NCBI GenBank assembly: GCA_000467715.1
Contig: AJFK01000698.1
Span: 1 to 64,000 of the forward strand
DNA from: Hysterium pulicare CBS 123377
Lineage: Eukaryota; Ascomycota; Dothideomycetes; Hysteriales; Hysteriaceae
Direction: 5' to 3'
Length of the DNA: 64,000 nucleotides
Shown here: positions 9,959 to 22,905 of the stretch, one piece after another
Position numbering within the stretch: the stretch's first letter is position 1
How the letters are laid out: each line of letters opens with the position of its first letter
Notes under the pieces: generated by a model
Told to the model about the DNA's origin: nothing
The model's input: only the letters and a program-made list of their open reading frames with translations
The model's database searches: none
Translations under genes and position numbers: made by a program

Positions 9959-12900
9959 AGGCAATAATAGTTATTCGGGATTGTCATAAATCAGCCAGCT
10001 AGTTGGTCTGCCTAAGGTTAATAGCTTCTGCTTCATCTTTTATTATGTGCCAATTTTATCCTTGGCATACGAGTTCAACTCCTGTTCAAGAGGTTCTTCG
10101 GCCATGGCAGAAGAAGTTATATCGCCCCAGTTGCGGAATGATCCCCTGTGTCTATCTAACTCGCTGTTTGTAACTCTGTCGCAGCAGACGATGACGGGGG
10201 AATATTTAAAAGGGATGCCGATTCCTTATCGTTATTGATTGGGCTTACGGGGAGTCGTATATCGCCTTCTATGCGGAGAATTTAAAGAGTTGTTGCGCTC
10301 GTCTCCGGCCTGCTCCATGATTCTGAATATAGCGTGCATAGATGTGGAAAACATGCTTTATGGGCTTGTCTTTTTCTTTGTGTATTGTCAAAAACAGGTG
10401 AGTCGGTACGTCCGACACAGCATGGGCGTAACGCTGAAGACTAAGCTCCAAATTTAGAACTATCCTTCCGGCGAAGTGAAGCTTAGGCAAGGTGTACTTG
10501 ATTTGTGCTAGGCCTCCGCACCCATCTCGACGACATTATAGTCCTTCAACAACATTGATTTCAGCTTGAAAGCCGGCACCATTAACAGCCCCATCAAATG
10601 CTAAGTCAACCACTATCTCTATCCTAGAATGTTGTGGGGGGATTCAAGCCGATCGGCGCTAGAACAATTACGGTCTGATATAGCGAAACGTAACCTTGCC
10701 GAAACGGTCAGCCATCATACCCTTCACTCCTGACCAAGACATTATTCAGTATGAAGAGATGCTTAACGGAGACTGCGCTTCCCGGCTTAGGCGGTGTTTG
10801 GTAGGTGTCAAGGCATCTACTACTACTGGAAGCTGAATATCGATAACTAAGTCGCAACTCGCTATCGAATACGCATACTGAAGCCGAGTGCGGTCATCGG
10901 AAACGTGGGTTTTCTAATCAATCCAGCCAGTTTGAGCACGAGAGATTGCGAAGTTTGCCAAGAAATGGGGCTGAGGGAATCCCAGCAGCCAATATATTCC
11001 AATCGGTGCAATACCGGCTGCTCGAGGAAACGATGGGAAAGTGGGCGGTCATATCTGACCATATCGATGATGTTGGCTTCCTCCTGCAGGTACGCAACAC
11101 AGGTCAAAACAGAGGAAGGCGACTGGAATGGAGGAAATCCGGGGTCACTTTAATGCCAGAGTGGATCCATTCTGGTAAGAAGTTGGAGCAGAAGCGCAGC
11201 GCTGAAGTTGGCTGAACAGCGTGACACCATCGCAGTCGAGCTGGGAATTCAACTATGCGGCGGAGTGGTAAGAAATAGAGCCAGATCACGATGAGCCTCG
11301 CAGCCATCCAACTCGCCTTCGACTTATGTGAAGACTATATCACATCTCCCTTTGAGAATTACTGCCCACAACATCTGCCAAGATTGCAGCCGAATACTCA
11401 AACGACTTCGATGCCGCCTTCGAAACTATAGTAACACTGATCTCGGCAGTGCACGGATGGACCTGATGATCACGGAAAACAATGGTTGCTCTCCTCCATG
11501 TTAGATGGGAAATGGACAAAGACCTGTTCTTGTTTGGGAGTTCGCATTTGTCAACAGATCCGTAGAAACCACACTGCTGAAGGAAAACATCTGCCGGGAT
11601 GAAAGAATGTATTGATTTAAGTATGGGTGGCGAAGGTTTCGAGGCATATAAGCAGCCGTGCGAGGAAGTGAGTGTCTTTAGCGGTTGAATTTGTGTAAAT
11701 GACGATGGGATCTTTGACGCAGCGGGTAAAAGCTTTACTACGAATACAGGATGAACCAGAGACCAGGTGAGGATGCGTAAATGAAAGGTATTCGAGGAAG
11801 GGGGCAGAGGAGATGGAGAGCAGGGAAGAGAAGTTGGGAGATGAAGTGGAGTGAGTTCCAATGAATTATCTCTTTACGAATGGCTTTGCATCCGCTTAAT
11901 CACGATATGCCGAAGATCCATAATATCGCAACTACGCATGTCGTTAGATTACAAAGACACCTCTTCATGAAGTATTGAAGCTCCACTCACCATGACAATA
12001 GTCGACGGTTGTCTCCATCAACCAATCCTGCCACCCTCTAGGCGGCGCCTTCATTCAAATTTACTCAGACTGAGTTTCATGCATAACCTATCCTGGGACG
12101 CGTTCTTTGAGCGCCGACGTTCCCAAATGTAGAGCCTTACGAACTGCGTCTGCATACGCATCAGCTCATGCCGCCTGAAGTCACTACGCGAATCTGCTAA
12201 AGCACCTTATCGGCCTAGATCTCGAGAATCGCTAGTACAGGCCTAATACCAGAATAAGGTAACTCGACATCTCTTCTTCTAGAAGTGGCCCTCAGGATGA
12301 AGGGCGCTGTGGATGGTCGCAGCCTTTTGAAGTTCATATCCCTTGTAGTATGTTGAAGGTATTCTGGAATTCTCAAAGAGTACCAGTTATCTGGGGCTAT
12401 TTGAAACAGCGAAAGAATGGAGATTCGGTGAGAAATAATCCGGTGGTGTGGATTATAATAACGTGCTTGTTTGATAGCGTAGAGATTTTCACGTACCGTC
12501 TGGATGGCAGAGGCGAGCGGATACATCTATATGAAGTTGGTTTGCTCTGCCTGGAAAGAAGCCTCGGAAGGTAGTGAGACGACAATACAGAAGCTGCTCA
12601 GGCGAATTGGCCCAGCCCGGTTGGTCGTTTAAGCCTAAAGTTAGCTTTGCATATGGGGTACGATAACCGAGACATCTAGACTTAGCTTAGCCTAAGCTCA
12701 GCTGCACGCGATCCGCTAGCAAGGATGACCCCGCTCACCCTCACTCACCCTTACGCACCCTCACAATTTAGTTCCTTACGTTAACCGTTAACCTGAAGAT
12801 TCCTCGCCACAACCTTTCCGTACCCCATATGAGAGTTTCGCGGAAGGATTCGCTATGCTACTTGTATCAATAGACGCTGACGAGCAAATGGATTGTCAAC

Positions 12901-13737
12901 CGCAGCAAGCGTACGCCCAAACCCTCGGATCTGATGTCGGATCTCCACAATGAAGGGGAAAATATGTCCTCAAGGCTATCTCGAGGCTACATACAATCTG
13001 TGATTGATGGTGACTCTGTGACGTGCACCTTGGCTTGAGAAATGGCATGCAGTTGGTGGATGTAGTTCGGCGACGGAGCGGGACCTGACAGTCGTCTGTC
13101 AGTGGCCGTCGGAAAGAGCCTCGGTGGCGTACTATCAAGAGCTGAAGTAGTGTAAGTCGAGGAGTTGGGGAAAGCTAAGCAGCTGGGAACAATGCTCTTA
13201 TATTCAGGCCATTGGAACATTCCTATGTACGACAATAATGGAATTATTTGATTGGGCCGTTAGCTGATTGAACATTTGTCTTATTAACAAGCAATTCCGA
13301 GCCCGCCGAACAATGAAGACCCGTAATCAACCCGCCATAGAATGAGTTCACGAATTTAACCTAACGTGGAAGTCTAACGCTGAGTTAGGTAATTAGAAAC
13401 AACTTTCGACAGTAGGTATTCAAGTCAGCAATACTCTAAACTTCGCGAATCGCCAGTTCGGGCTGAGACACTAAGCATAAGCACCGGGTGCTTCTATATC
13501 ATTCCCATTTCAGCGAAAATAACAACATCGGAATAATTTGGGGAGAAGGCCCATTTTAAAAAGGCTGGGAAACTAGTGCCTTATCTGTCGAATAACTACC
13601 TAGGTAAGCCGGTCGCCCACATGACCGTACTCAATGCTTGCCCGTCAAATAGGAGATCTGCAATTAGCACTTTGAGAAAGAGGGACTGTTCTTAATACGA
13701 GGGTTCTTTGACTCTGTGTGCAAGCAGAATATATCAC
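9959..13737. other. Gene desert, left part
   Basis: No intact gene is seen. The best coding-like piece is listed separately at about 10880-11091. A 173-codon minus-strand frame at 11340-11861 has no motif, and the plus strand there is equally protein-like. Around 12725-12770 is a small CTCACCC-type simple repeat. Confidence 0.45.
10880..11091 (+). other. Candidate exon or coding remnant
   Basis: An open plus-strand frame reads as a plausible soluble helical protein (for example ISDHIDDVGFLLQ at its end) and stops exactly at a CTGCAG|GTACGC donor-like site. No start and no partner exon could be placed. The family is unknown. Confidence 0.22.
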
Positions 13738-13895
13738 AAGGTATAGTGTACACTATTTTGCAAGAAATATGATAAAGTGTAGCGTACACCTTTTAGCAAG
13801 ATCATTCTAAGCTATAGCGTACATCTTTTGGCAAAATTATTATAAAGTGTAGCATACATCCTTTCGCAAGAATATTACAAGGTAATACTTTCAAC
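13738..13895. repeat. 35-bp minisatellite, array A
   Basis: About 4-5 degenerate units start at 13738, 13774, 13809, 13844 and 13879 (period 35-36). Each unit has a near-palindromic core of the form AAGTGTAGCGTACACCTT followed by TTAGCAAGA. The sequence is AT-rich. The same unit and period recur in array B at 38376-38535. Confidence 0.75.
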
Positions 13896-14769
13896 AAAGA
13901 CATTATATGCCATATTTACGTTTTAAAAATGCAACTCTCCTCTTGATTACCGCTCTTCCAATTTGTGTAGAAAATGATCCTGTAATTATGGAGGAAGCTC
14001 TAGAATCTTTGCTAAGGTCTTACTATGATTAACTCGATAATCTGCTCATATCTAGAGCTACACGGTAAGATACAGGTTGCGCGTTTGCTAAATCATCAGG
14101 TGTACGCACACCTATAATAATAAGTGAGTCGCGCAGTAATTTTATATATGCGTAGAGTTATGAAACATAGTATACCTATCGTTGTCTACATAAATTTTGA
14201 ATTTATATAGTACTTTTGATATACACTATCTTCTTTAAGGCTGACGTATCTGCTTGTCGCCAGAAAGTAGGATTTGTACTAGCCACGAGGCCCGAGTACA
14301 CGAGAGGTTGGTGGAAAGAAGAAGAGTAATCTGAGATCGCCTGCAATTTGTTGTTGTTACCGCGGTAAAAGAAGGAAATGATGTCGCAGATACCATCATA
14401 GCGCCATTTCGAGTTCCTTAAGGTCCGGCGACTTAGTGGAATTCTTAACGTGCATTAGAATTATACCAAGCTGTAAAGAATCGTAGGAAGATCCGGGGAC
14501 AGGTAGAACTAAACCTCCCCCACACGTTGATGATTGAGACGGATCTCCTCATGCGGGTGAAGGGTGCTGAGCTGGACGGTGACTGAGACTGGTATCCAAA
14601 ATATAAGGTAGGGTTACGGGTTCTCAGACGATTCCAACTCTCGCGCGGGATCGACGGTGCTGGCATCCTTGTTAAGACGTTTCGGCTTCGGGATATCTGA
14701 CTTTGGCTCTCTTGTATTCCCTCGCCGCGTAAGCTAGTAGCGCCGCGCGGAAGCTAATGCTGATCTTGT
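13896..14769. other. AT-rich gene-poor stretch
   Basis: The left half is AT-rich with no open frame. The right half may contain more of the decayed P450 gene, but I cannot align it to the family by eye. Confidence 0.4.
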
Positions 14770-15144
14770 GTATCCAGGTTTCTGCCCCGGTGGTATTGAG
14801 ATGACTGGAGGTCTTCGTGTAGCCCAAGGCGTCAAGATGGAAGTACCTATGTATAACATTCACAGGACGAAGATTTCTATCCGAACGCGACTCGTTTCGA
14901 TCCTTTCCGTTTTGCTGCTCGGAACCCACTCGTTACACTCGATGACACATTTCTCACGTTTGGGTACGGTCGGCATGGGTGCCCGGGTCGCTTCTTTGGC
15001 GCACACTTGATGAAAACTATGTTGGTGTACGTTGTGCAGAACTACGACATCGAGTTTATGCCAAAACGACCAGCTATTGTCACGCTGATGGAGTTCCGGT
15101 TTCCGAGCGAATCCACGACAGTCAAGATTCGCAGAAGGAGTTAG
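14770..15144 (+). pseudogene. Cytochrome P450 C-terminal remnant
   Basis: The plus strand reads YPNATRFDPFRFAAR, then 13 residues on FGYGRHGCPGRFF, then a helix (MKTMLVYVVQNYDIEF) and a C-terminal strand ending in a stop at 15142-15144. FGxGRxxCPGRFF is the haem-binding loop of fungal P450s, with the Cys that ligates the iron, and the preceding DPFRF is the usual meander motif. About 110 bp of upstream P450-like sequence (GLRVAQGV, VPMYNIH) lies in another frame, so a frameshift separates them near 14867-14870. The I-helix and ExxR regions could not be found, so at least three quarters of the gene is missing or unrecognisable. This is a dead copy of an ordinary monooxygenase. Confidence 0.8.
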
Positions 15145-15871
15145 GTCCTTGCGTCATCAACATTGGAGGATTAAGGAGTTTCCACAACTGTGTTCTCAAG
15201 GGTATAAGGGTCTCTGTTGCACCGGTCATGTGCCTATGTGGGAGCAACTGGTTTCGTAGCGGGGAGTGCTTGGCGGCACGTTTACCGTGCTTGGTCCGGA
15301 AGAGTTTCGTGATGATGGAAGTGGCATCTGGAGTTAAACTTCTTGACCAGGCATTTTCCTTTTTCTTATTATGAGCAGACGGCCCTTAATCTTTCTCCGC
15401 CCTCAATACGTCATATCATGTGTTTCATTACGGGTCAGGGCTAGTAATTTCAGTAGCAAGATGGATCTTGTAAGCTCAGTGATAGTCAACAATGACAAAT
15501 TATCTCCACTACCCGGCACGCAACGTGCTCTCCATGCCTCTTGCGGCCTTGTCACCTGCAGGGGCGGCATGATGTTCCGACGAAGGAGATCGGCAGCGAA
15601 CCTGCTCCGCGCTCTCTATTTTACTTGATAACGTAGCAGAATCGGGCTGTCCGAAGCCATTCGTAAGACCTGCAATGCAAGACAGAACAGCCGACTTGCC
15701 TTTTCGAGCGCCTCACCCAATGGACCCTTGTTGAGTCGCTAGAGAAATGTGAGTGGTGAAACTCAAACTGCTTGTTGGGCTGGCTTTGATCTCCTTCTGG
15801 ACCAATTATTTTAACCAAGCGATATGTTTCGAGCTCGCGCTGGGGTCAGTAGTAATTCTCTTCGGGCCAAC
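15145..15871. other. Gene-poor stretch after the P450 remnant
   Basis: Only short frames on both strands are present. It probably includes the old 3' flank of the P450 remnant. I see no motif. Confidence 0.4.
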
Positions 15872-16740
15872 TTAGTCTGCGTGAAAGATGACGGGTAGAA
15901 AACATCTTGAACCCATCGCTCCTTTCGAAAGCAAGCGATGATTCTCCGAGCTAGGTTGCTCAGGGCCGAGAGTGCACCTTAGCGTAGTATACGTTGCTTC
16001 ATGTCTCTGAGATATGTTTTCGAACTCTTCCTCCATATTTCGAACACGTGCAATTGCAGCGTGATTGTAAGAGGGGCTGCTACGAGGGCGGACTTGACTT
16101 CTCGTAGGATTTCCTAGCTTTCTATTCTTCCTTCGGGGTCCATGTAAGTCGTCTACTAAGGAGTGAAGCTTGTAGAAGCCATCCTTCTTCCATAGCTGCT
16201 CGCGCCGATGTGCGGTCTCGTGTTGGATCTCCTAACCGTGTTCATATCCGGGTTCTAGACAAGATTCTTGTCTGGATCGTCTACGGGAAGGTGTTTAAAT
16301 TTATTCCCGATCGTCATTTTATCTGTCTAGGAGATGTAAGTCTTGGAATAGGCTTTGGGTCTTGATTATACACACAAATAGAACGGAGTTTCAGAAACGA
16401 CATAAGGAAAAGCGCGCTGCTGCTATGCTCTTGGACATACCTTGGGCGGACTGTTAAGTGTTCCTGGTTGCGATTGCTACTCATCGAATAGTAACACTAT
16501 TGCTCAAGCACCATCTTGCGCTGGTTTCTGGGTCTCGTCCTAGTTCTTTGCTGTGCGGCTTTAATTGTTGCAGTCGCCTTGCTAAGAAGTTTTCTTCCAG
16601 GTAAGGCTGCTTTGATCCATCAGCTACTGCCGAAGCTCCGTCTTCGCTTGTTGGTCTTCCTCCTTCCCTGGTGTGTGTTCTGCCTGCTTTATCTCTGGTG
16701 GCATCTCGGCGTGTCTGGCTTTCATATGGCTACTAGTGCC
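15872..16740 (-). pseudogene. Unknown coding remnant
   Basis: On the minus strand a frame from about 16310 to the stop at 15872 stays protein-like for about 145 codons with one internal TAG. It is rich in Arg, Glu and His (LWKKDGFYKLHSLVDDLHG, then NMEEEFENISQRHEATY). A second polar, charged frame on the same strand, about 16500-16740, may be an earlier exon. A GTATGT donor near 16442 and a CCTAG acceptor near 16330 lie between them. The plus-strand hydrophobic frame at 16516-16800 is best seen as the antisense of this charged sequence. The family is not recognised. Confidence 0.35.
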
Positions 16741-19700
16741 ACAGATGTGTGTTATAATTCTTGCTTACCGGAAAGAGTCCGGTTCCGAGCTCCATGGTAA
16801 GTCAGTAGTGCTTGTATTAGGAAGAGTTGTGGGGAAAATCCATAACGGGGCGATCGCTCATAGCGAGAAAGGCTGCGACAGGCGTGAGTAGGATGAGTCA
16901 GTGAGTAAGAAGCAACTTACTATCCAGCTGAGGCAATATAAGTCTTAAACGTAACGTCCCGTGCAACGTTTGGTGGCAGACATACCGTTTCGGCGGCGAG
17001 AGCATGGACAAAGCCCTCCTACTTGGCAATCATCTCGCAGCGGGCGCGCTGCATGAAAAAAAATCTGCATTGCGGCAAAGAGTCGCTTCTTTCTTGGTAG
17101 TGTTGATGCAGTACCAGATCATTTCTGCTTCCCAAGCAGACCTTGCCGAGTTGAGAGGAGTCCGGGACACCGCACCGAACCGAACTCAATCCCGTAGCAT
17201 CTGCCTCAACTCTTGGCAGCTTCTCGCCACCATACAGCTTGCGCCCTGAAGAATCTCGGTTCAATCTACTATCCAACCCGCTGCTTGATTTCTCAAGGGC
17301 TTTTCCATCGCGACCTGTCTCGAGCATCCTTATTCAACCCATACTCGCGTCACGTCACCTCTCATCGGCGCGGCATTCCCGCTTGTCATCTTCTCGCTCC
17401 CGCCGTTGCCTTGAGAGAATCAGTAATACTTTCACCATCTTTCGCGCATGCACTACCAAAGTCTGCGCCACAAAACACACTCGTGCTGGAAGAGCTGTCT
17501 TGCACGACCAACTCCAAGCTCAAGCGGATTTCAATGTACGCTACGGACCTTAACCAAACATGACAACGTTGATCTGTTTCTTCACATTCTGTGGATCCTA
17601 GAGCTCTGAGCTGATTGATCCATGTTTGCTCGGAAGTTCATCAAACTATGTTGGCGAAGGCAGTGCTAGAATCGAGCAGTCACTAAAGCATTCTTCAACG
17701 ACCATGGAGCTCTATGAACCTTGCGCCGAGACACCAACTTATTTCGGATTCGTTGCTGGTCCAGCCTATTCACCGTGAATAGGATTCTGGGCACCGAATC
17801 ACCTGCCTACCGCAATATAGAATTCTTGTGTCTAGGCCTCTTGTCACTGGAATTTGAGACAGGTTTGTCGACCAGAATGTTCGCCAATATGCCCAGGCCT
17901 ACGAAGGCAGTCGCGTCGGACCAGAGATACTCTATTTCTTACCATGAAAGTGTTTTCACTGCTACCAAGAGGTTTGTACAATCTTCATGGCTTAAGGACT
18001 AACGAAGGTTCCAGCGGATGCGCCTTTTTGTTGGAAACATTCAATCGCAGTGTTCGAGAGTATAAAACCAGCCTAAAATAAGCTCAAGAGCTTTGGGTTG
18101 TACACATTCAACAAGTTCTTGCAGCTGCCAGGGCTTCTAAAATGAATCAAGTTTCTAAAGTCGTCTCACAACAACGAGCACAAGTTCACGACCTGGCTGC
18201 TGCGACTCCACCATCCCTTGGAAACAGCGCTGATAATGGCAATTTCTATACAACATATCGGCAACACATGCAAGGCAACAACCACATCCGCAACATCTGC
18301 GCTTTTATTCGGCGACATATCTGCACCAATCCTCCAATAGTACTTGCAATCATCGTTTTGCTCCTTACCTGTTCCCGAACCCAGTTCATCCGGCCGCTAT
18401 TCACATTTCTTATCCGCTTGGTCGGTACTACAGGCATTCGAAGTCGCACGCGCCTTTTCTGCTACGTCTTCCTTCTACTCTGCTTCGTCAAGGGGGTTGG
18501 AGTATGTACCTAACTTGGTCCCAGAGGCGTCCGGAAAGCTATTAAGCCATCACGGAGCGACCATGACACAAGCACGTTTCGCGATCCAATCTCGTCCACT
18601 TAGATTTCTGTGCCCCCTTCGATCAAGAATGGCATCAAGATGTTTACCTCGGAGAATGAAATGTGCAAGGTACATGTCAATTTCATGGCTTGATGATGTT
18701 TCTGGGTGTCTCTACATGGAATCTGCATTCTCGCGACAAACTCGAACATGATAGTACTCCCCTTGACTTTAATGCCTTAGCTTTAGATAGGTAAATCAAT
18801 TCAAATTTTATGGCCTCTAGTATTCTTTTCTTTTCTTCCACGCCCTAATGCCGAAGTTACTTACCTGAACTTGCTTCCGCTTTTCTGTGACAAGGTCACT
18901 CAAAAGATCTGTGTGCGCAACAAGATCACGCGAGCATAGATGTTTGGGATTCCGTGGACGCTCTGTCGATATAGAACATCAGACTAAAAAAATATGAAAC
19001 AATTATGGACTCTTTCTTTACCAGCCGGATGATCCTCTAACCTATGTTGCTCACCTTCTATCTAAGTTGTTTGGTTAAACTTTGGATCCGGGAAACACGG
19101 ACAGCCTTGACATATTTTTAGCTTCTAAAGTTACAAGCAGGTAATATGTGCTATGTGTACTTGTACTATGCAACTCCTCAAGGCACCCAAGTGCCCTAGT
19201 CCCGTGGAAAGCTTCGGAAGACATGTCTAGCCTAGCTTTCTCATTGTAAAACTACACTTAACTACCTTGAGAGCACCACCTAGTTCAACGATGCGCGTCG
19301 TCTTAGTAACAGGTAGGACCCTATATCCTACCAGTCTCGACTATCAAGTCCATGCTTGCGATACGATATGTTTTCAGGAAAATGCTAAGATGGAAGGATT
19401 CCACGGTAGATGGGACGCTCAGGGCTCGGAGGATTCAATGGATACCTGTTTTTTGTCGGTCTTGCCTTCTTAGAGTTGATGGCGACGATGCTGATTCCGT
19501 GCCTTATTTCGCCGCCCATCTATTTCCCCTTGCTTGGAACTCACTATCATTGTTGTGGTCATCGTCGTGGTTGTTAACTTCGCCATACCGATGCTCCCGC
19601 TCCATGCCCACTATCAATAGAATAGTCATCAACCTTACACAGCATGGCTTTAGAGGCTTCGGTGCGACAGGCTTTTCGAACCAGGTGCGCAATAAAGACA

Positions 19701-21800
19701 GCGGCTTTAAGCCCGCTGGCTTCTTTTCGATAATCGGAATAGACGGAGTTCGGAATAAATCGGCCTCTCCTTTTGTCATGCGTTTCTTACAACCTTTTCA
19801 ATCAAGCTCGCCTTTCCTGGAACGTACGCATCCCACCTGTTCCTTCTCATGGTTACCTTCATATCATCGTTATCTCGTCAGACTCTCTCAGTTCGTGCTG
19901 CCTTCATACTCTCCTTCCTTAGTTTTAGATGGAGCATAAGACGACTCTGGCTTAAGCACGCTTATGCTCTACCAATCGCTTCTTGACCCTGCATCGTGCG
20001 GCATCAATGATGCGTCCTTGGCGATGCGATCGGCACCTCCTGCAGTAGCCCCTCGGCTCGGGCCGAACCTTCAACCTCATGCATCCGGCTTAAAGCGTCA
20101 ATGCGTGAGAGCGATTCAGTAGGCGGGAATAGTACTTCCCCTGCCCTATCTTGCAGTGGTCGCATCACAAAAACTACTTGCCACCAGCTTCGCACTCATT
20201 ACCATTCGACTTTGCCTATTGGGGCTTGCTGTCTCATCTCAGGCTTCAATCTCCGCGTCTCAACCACCGCAACACTATGGCAAAGCACAAGCATCGTATC
20301 AAAACTAATGTAATGTAGATAGTTGTATTCACAAGCGGTACTAGGGATTCTCCAAGTACTCTCACCACGAATCACATGCCCAGAATGACATTCCCGCTTA
20401 CAGTTTAATTAACATGGCCCGTCGAGCCCGAGAGAGTAGGTGGAGATGGGAAAACTTATTGCTGGGAAGAAAGAATTGACGGTAAATGTACGGATGATGG
20501 TAACATTAACCTACCTGGACCTGCCACATTGAAGTCAAACGGAATCTTGTAGCAGATGGCGCAACTCGTCCACGGGGTCTGTTCGCCTAATAACCCCTTC
20601 GGAACTTGCCACATCAACTTTCCCCATACTGAGCTACGCAGAATCGGGATGAATCCATCATCTCCTCTCTTCCGTATCGTCAATATCTTGCCGTGGTCCA
20701 ATGGCGAGTATCTTGGGAGTTACCCATCTCCATGGGAGTGCAGACGGACATAGCGTGTGAGGTGACGTCATGAGGGATGGCCATGTTGCAATTCGAAACG
20801 CCTGAGGTCATTGACTGATCAATGAAGTTCGAGTTTGGATCGGATGATATGACGACCCTGCACGTGGGAGGCAGAACTGGTTGAACTTGAGGGGTCTGCC
20901 ATGGAACTTTTTGGACAAAGCTTTGTCTGGTTGCAAGGACCATTCCCAAATGATACATCTCTCCGCCCTATACACTTCTTGTATGATCTGAGGGGGCTGC
21001 TACCCCGCTCATTTGTGGAAGCGCATTCCCAAATGTCGTGGGACTTCGATATGATACTTCCGATAGGGCCGTGGAGTGGAGGACATGCGAGGGCTGGGGC
21101 ATGTCACCGTCAGCATTACTGCCAACATTCTGCAGAGTTAGGCGTCAGCAGACGGTGAATGTTGTGTATGGAAAGACTCGCCGACATCGATTGACATAGG
21201 CTCCCACGCCAGCCTCTGGTCCTCGCCCGACGGGCTCCACGCTTATCGAAGCATGCGTGGCCTAGCAGATGGCCATGGTTGTGGAAAGTAGTCTCGCAGT
21301 CGTAGCCATGTCGGTGGAAAACTCGCGTCAGGAAAGAAAATGTTCCCCGAAAGAAGTGGCTGTGCATCTCTGGCAACACAGGAGGCATGACGTAACCCCG
21401 CCATACGCGATTGGACCTCGGCGATTCTTTGAAGCGTACCTTTGCCTTGGCTGTTGCAGCGGCGTTCCATCTCCAAGCCAGCCCCCATCCCTCCACGCTC
21501 CCATACGATCGCGCCAAATCATGGCTTGACGAGATTCCACCTTCATCGAAGACACCATGCTCTTTTTCGGATTCACGATCAGACCGACGCTGATACCGTC
21601 GAACCTGCTCTCGCCATTGTGGGCCACCATCACCACCTCCACTGCACGTATCCGAGCACGGCAGACTCCTTCCCTATCATAAGACCTGATCGCATTCGAT
21701 TCTATTCTCTCCACGCCGACTCGACACGTGAGATTATACAAGCTGGCGACGCTGTGTAGGAACATCTTGGAGTACGGGGTGGATGAAGGAGTCGCTTTCA
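16741..21800. other. Gene desert, right part
   Basis: Many short frames occur, the longest 195 codons at 19352-19939 (+) and 157 codons at 21328-21801 (-). None has a motif, and both strands are about equally open in places, as expected for moderately GC-rich decayed sequence. A frame at 18142-18513 (+) has one hydrophobic helix (PPIVLAIIVLLLTC) but no partner exon. I cannot support a gene. Confidence 0.45.
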
Positions 21801-22012
21801 AGTCAATTTGAATGGACAGTCATGGAGGACTGAAGCAGAGTCAACAATGCACCAAAGGCAAACACCTCGAGGCTTTCCACGATCGGGTCGATGAGAACAC
21901 GCGCGAAAATAAGCATGATGCAAGCCATCCACACAGATATTGCATCCGGGCTGACGCCGAAGCACTGCGCTCTGTCGTGCCGTCGCATTCGGAACATCGC
22001 AAGGCGCAGATG

Positions 22013-22643
22013 ATACCCTAGAGGTTTCGTAGACCTCATCAAGCACTGCGGGCTGGACCGAACGTCTCTACTGCAACACATCATAGAGCAGCTTGAGCAC
22101 GGTGGAGAAGATGATGACGTGGTGAGCGACGAAGAAGTAGAAGAAGATGAACTCTCTGACGTTGAGTGGTGCTTAGACGTATATATCGGGTTCCTGCGAC
22201 TAGATCTATACGACACGTACTTGGCTACATGTCAGTATCCGGTTGAGGGGGCGCTTGAAATTTGCTGGATGAGCGACCTGCGGAGGTTGGTACACAATAA
22301 TTTGATCCTAAACGGGGGAAAGTCACATCTGCAAAGATCTTGTCACATTGAGTCCATTGTATCGGGGTACGGGATCATAAGCCTGATCTTGGAATCGGGA
22401 AGCCAGAGGTAGTCTTTTCACGTCTTGTGGGGGTAACAGATTCATTGCTCCTCTGTGCTTTCGGCACTTATCGGATTTGAGGTTCCCTGGGTCTAAGGCA
22501 AATACTGACGACACTATCTTTGCTCTATCGCCTAGTGCGTTCGGACGTAAGCCAGAATTCACCGACCTTGCAGACAGCATAGTCAGTGAAAGGTATAGAG
22601 AAGTCAAGGCGCTGCCCACTCTCAGCATTCCAATGCTTCTGTG
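22013..22643 (+). pseudogene. Acidic unknown coding remnant
   Basis: A plus-strand frame at about 22016-22225 encodes a Leu-rich helix followed by an Asp/Glu-rich run (VSDEEVEEDELSDVEW) and ends near a CATGTCAG acceptor-like sequence. A second good frame, about 22420-22643, ends at a TGA and reads like the C-terminus of a globular protein (FGRKPEFTDLADSIVSERY). The two are on the same strand and could be exons of one gene, but I could not connect them cleanly. Either it is an intron-rich gene I have not resolved or it is a remnant. Confidence 0.28.
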
Positions 22644-22730
22644 ATCAATAGCAAGTAACGGTTCCCATCACTGAGATCAAACAAGGGCGCATTGCAAAAC
22701 CATCGAGTCTGGAAAATGTCTATATTTAGC

Positions 22731-22905
22731 CAACATAACCGAAAGAGTATATTTTATTGTAGATACCTCAATGGAGTAGAAGAGAAATATAACAACAAAA
22801 CCCTTTTCCTTGAAACAAACCGAAAGAGTATATTGTTGTAGATACCTCAATAGAGTAAAAGAGAAAAATAAGAATTAAACGCTTTTCCTTAAAACAAACC
22901 GAAAG
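22731..22905. repeat. ~81-bp tandem duplication
   Basis: Two head-to-tail copies start at about 22737 and 22818 (each CCGAAAGAGTATATT... through CTTTTCCTT-AAACAAA), with a third copy begun (CCGAAAG) at about 22899. The copies differ by a few substitutions and small indels. Confidence 0.8.

Noticed and set aside
13738-13895. 35-bp array read as a bacterial-style repeat-spacer array
   Set aside because: The whole unit repeats head to tail with no unique spacers.
16516-16891. Hydrophobic plus-strand frame resembling a multi-pass membrane protein
   Set aside because: It starts at a non-ATG codon and mirrors a charged, better-formed minus-strand frame.
18142-18513. 123-codon frame with one hydrophobic helix
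   Set aside because: I tested it against small interferon-inducible (ISG12-like) fungal proteins, but the Gly/Ala-rich signature is missing.
19352-19939. 195-codon plus-strand frame
   Set aside because: It has no motif, lies in the gene desert, and its antisense is also open. I could not separate it from chance.
21116-21801. Overlapping minus frames of 133 and 157 codons
   Set aside because: Two frames of the same strand and the plus strand are all open in a GC-rich stretch. No domain, no splice signals.
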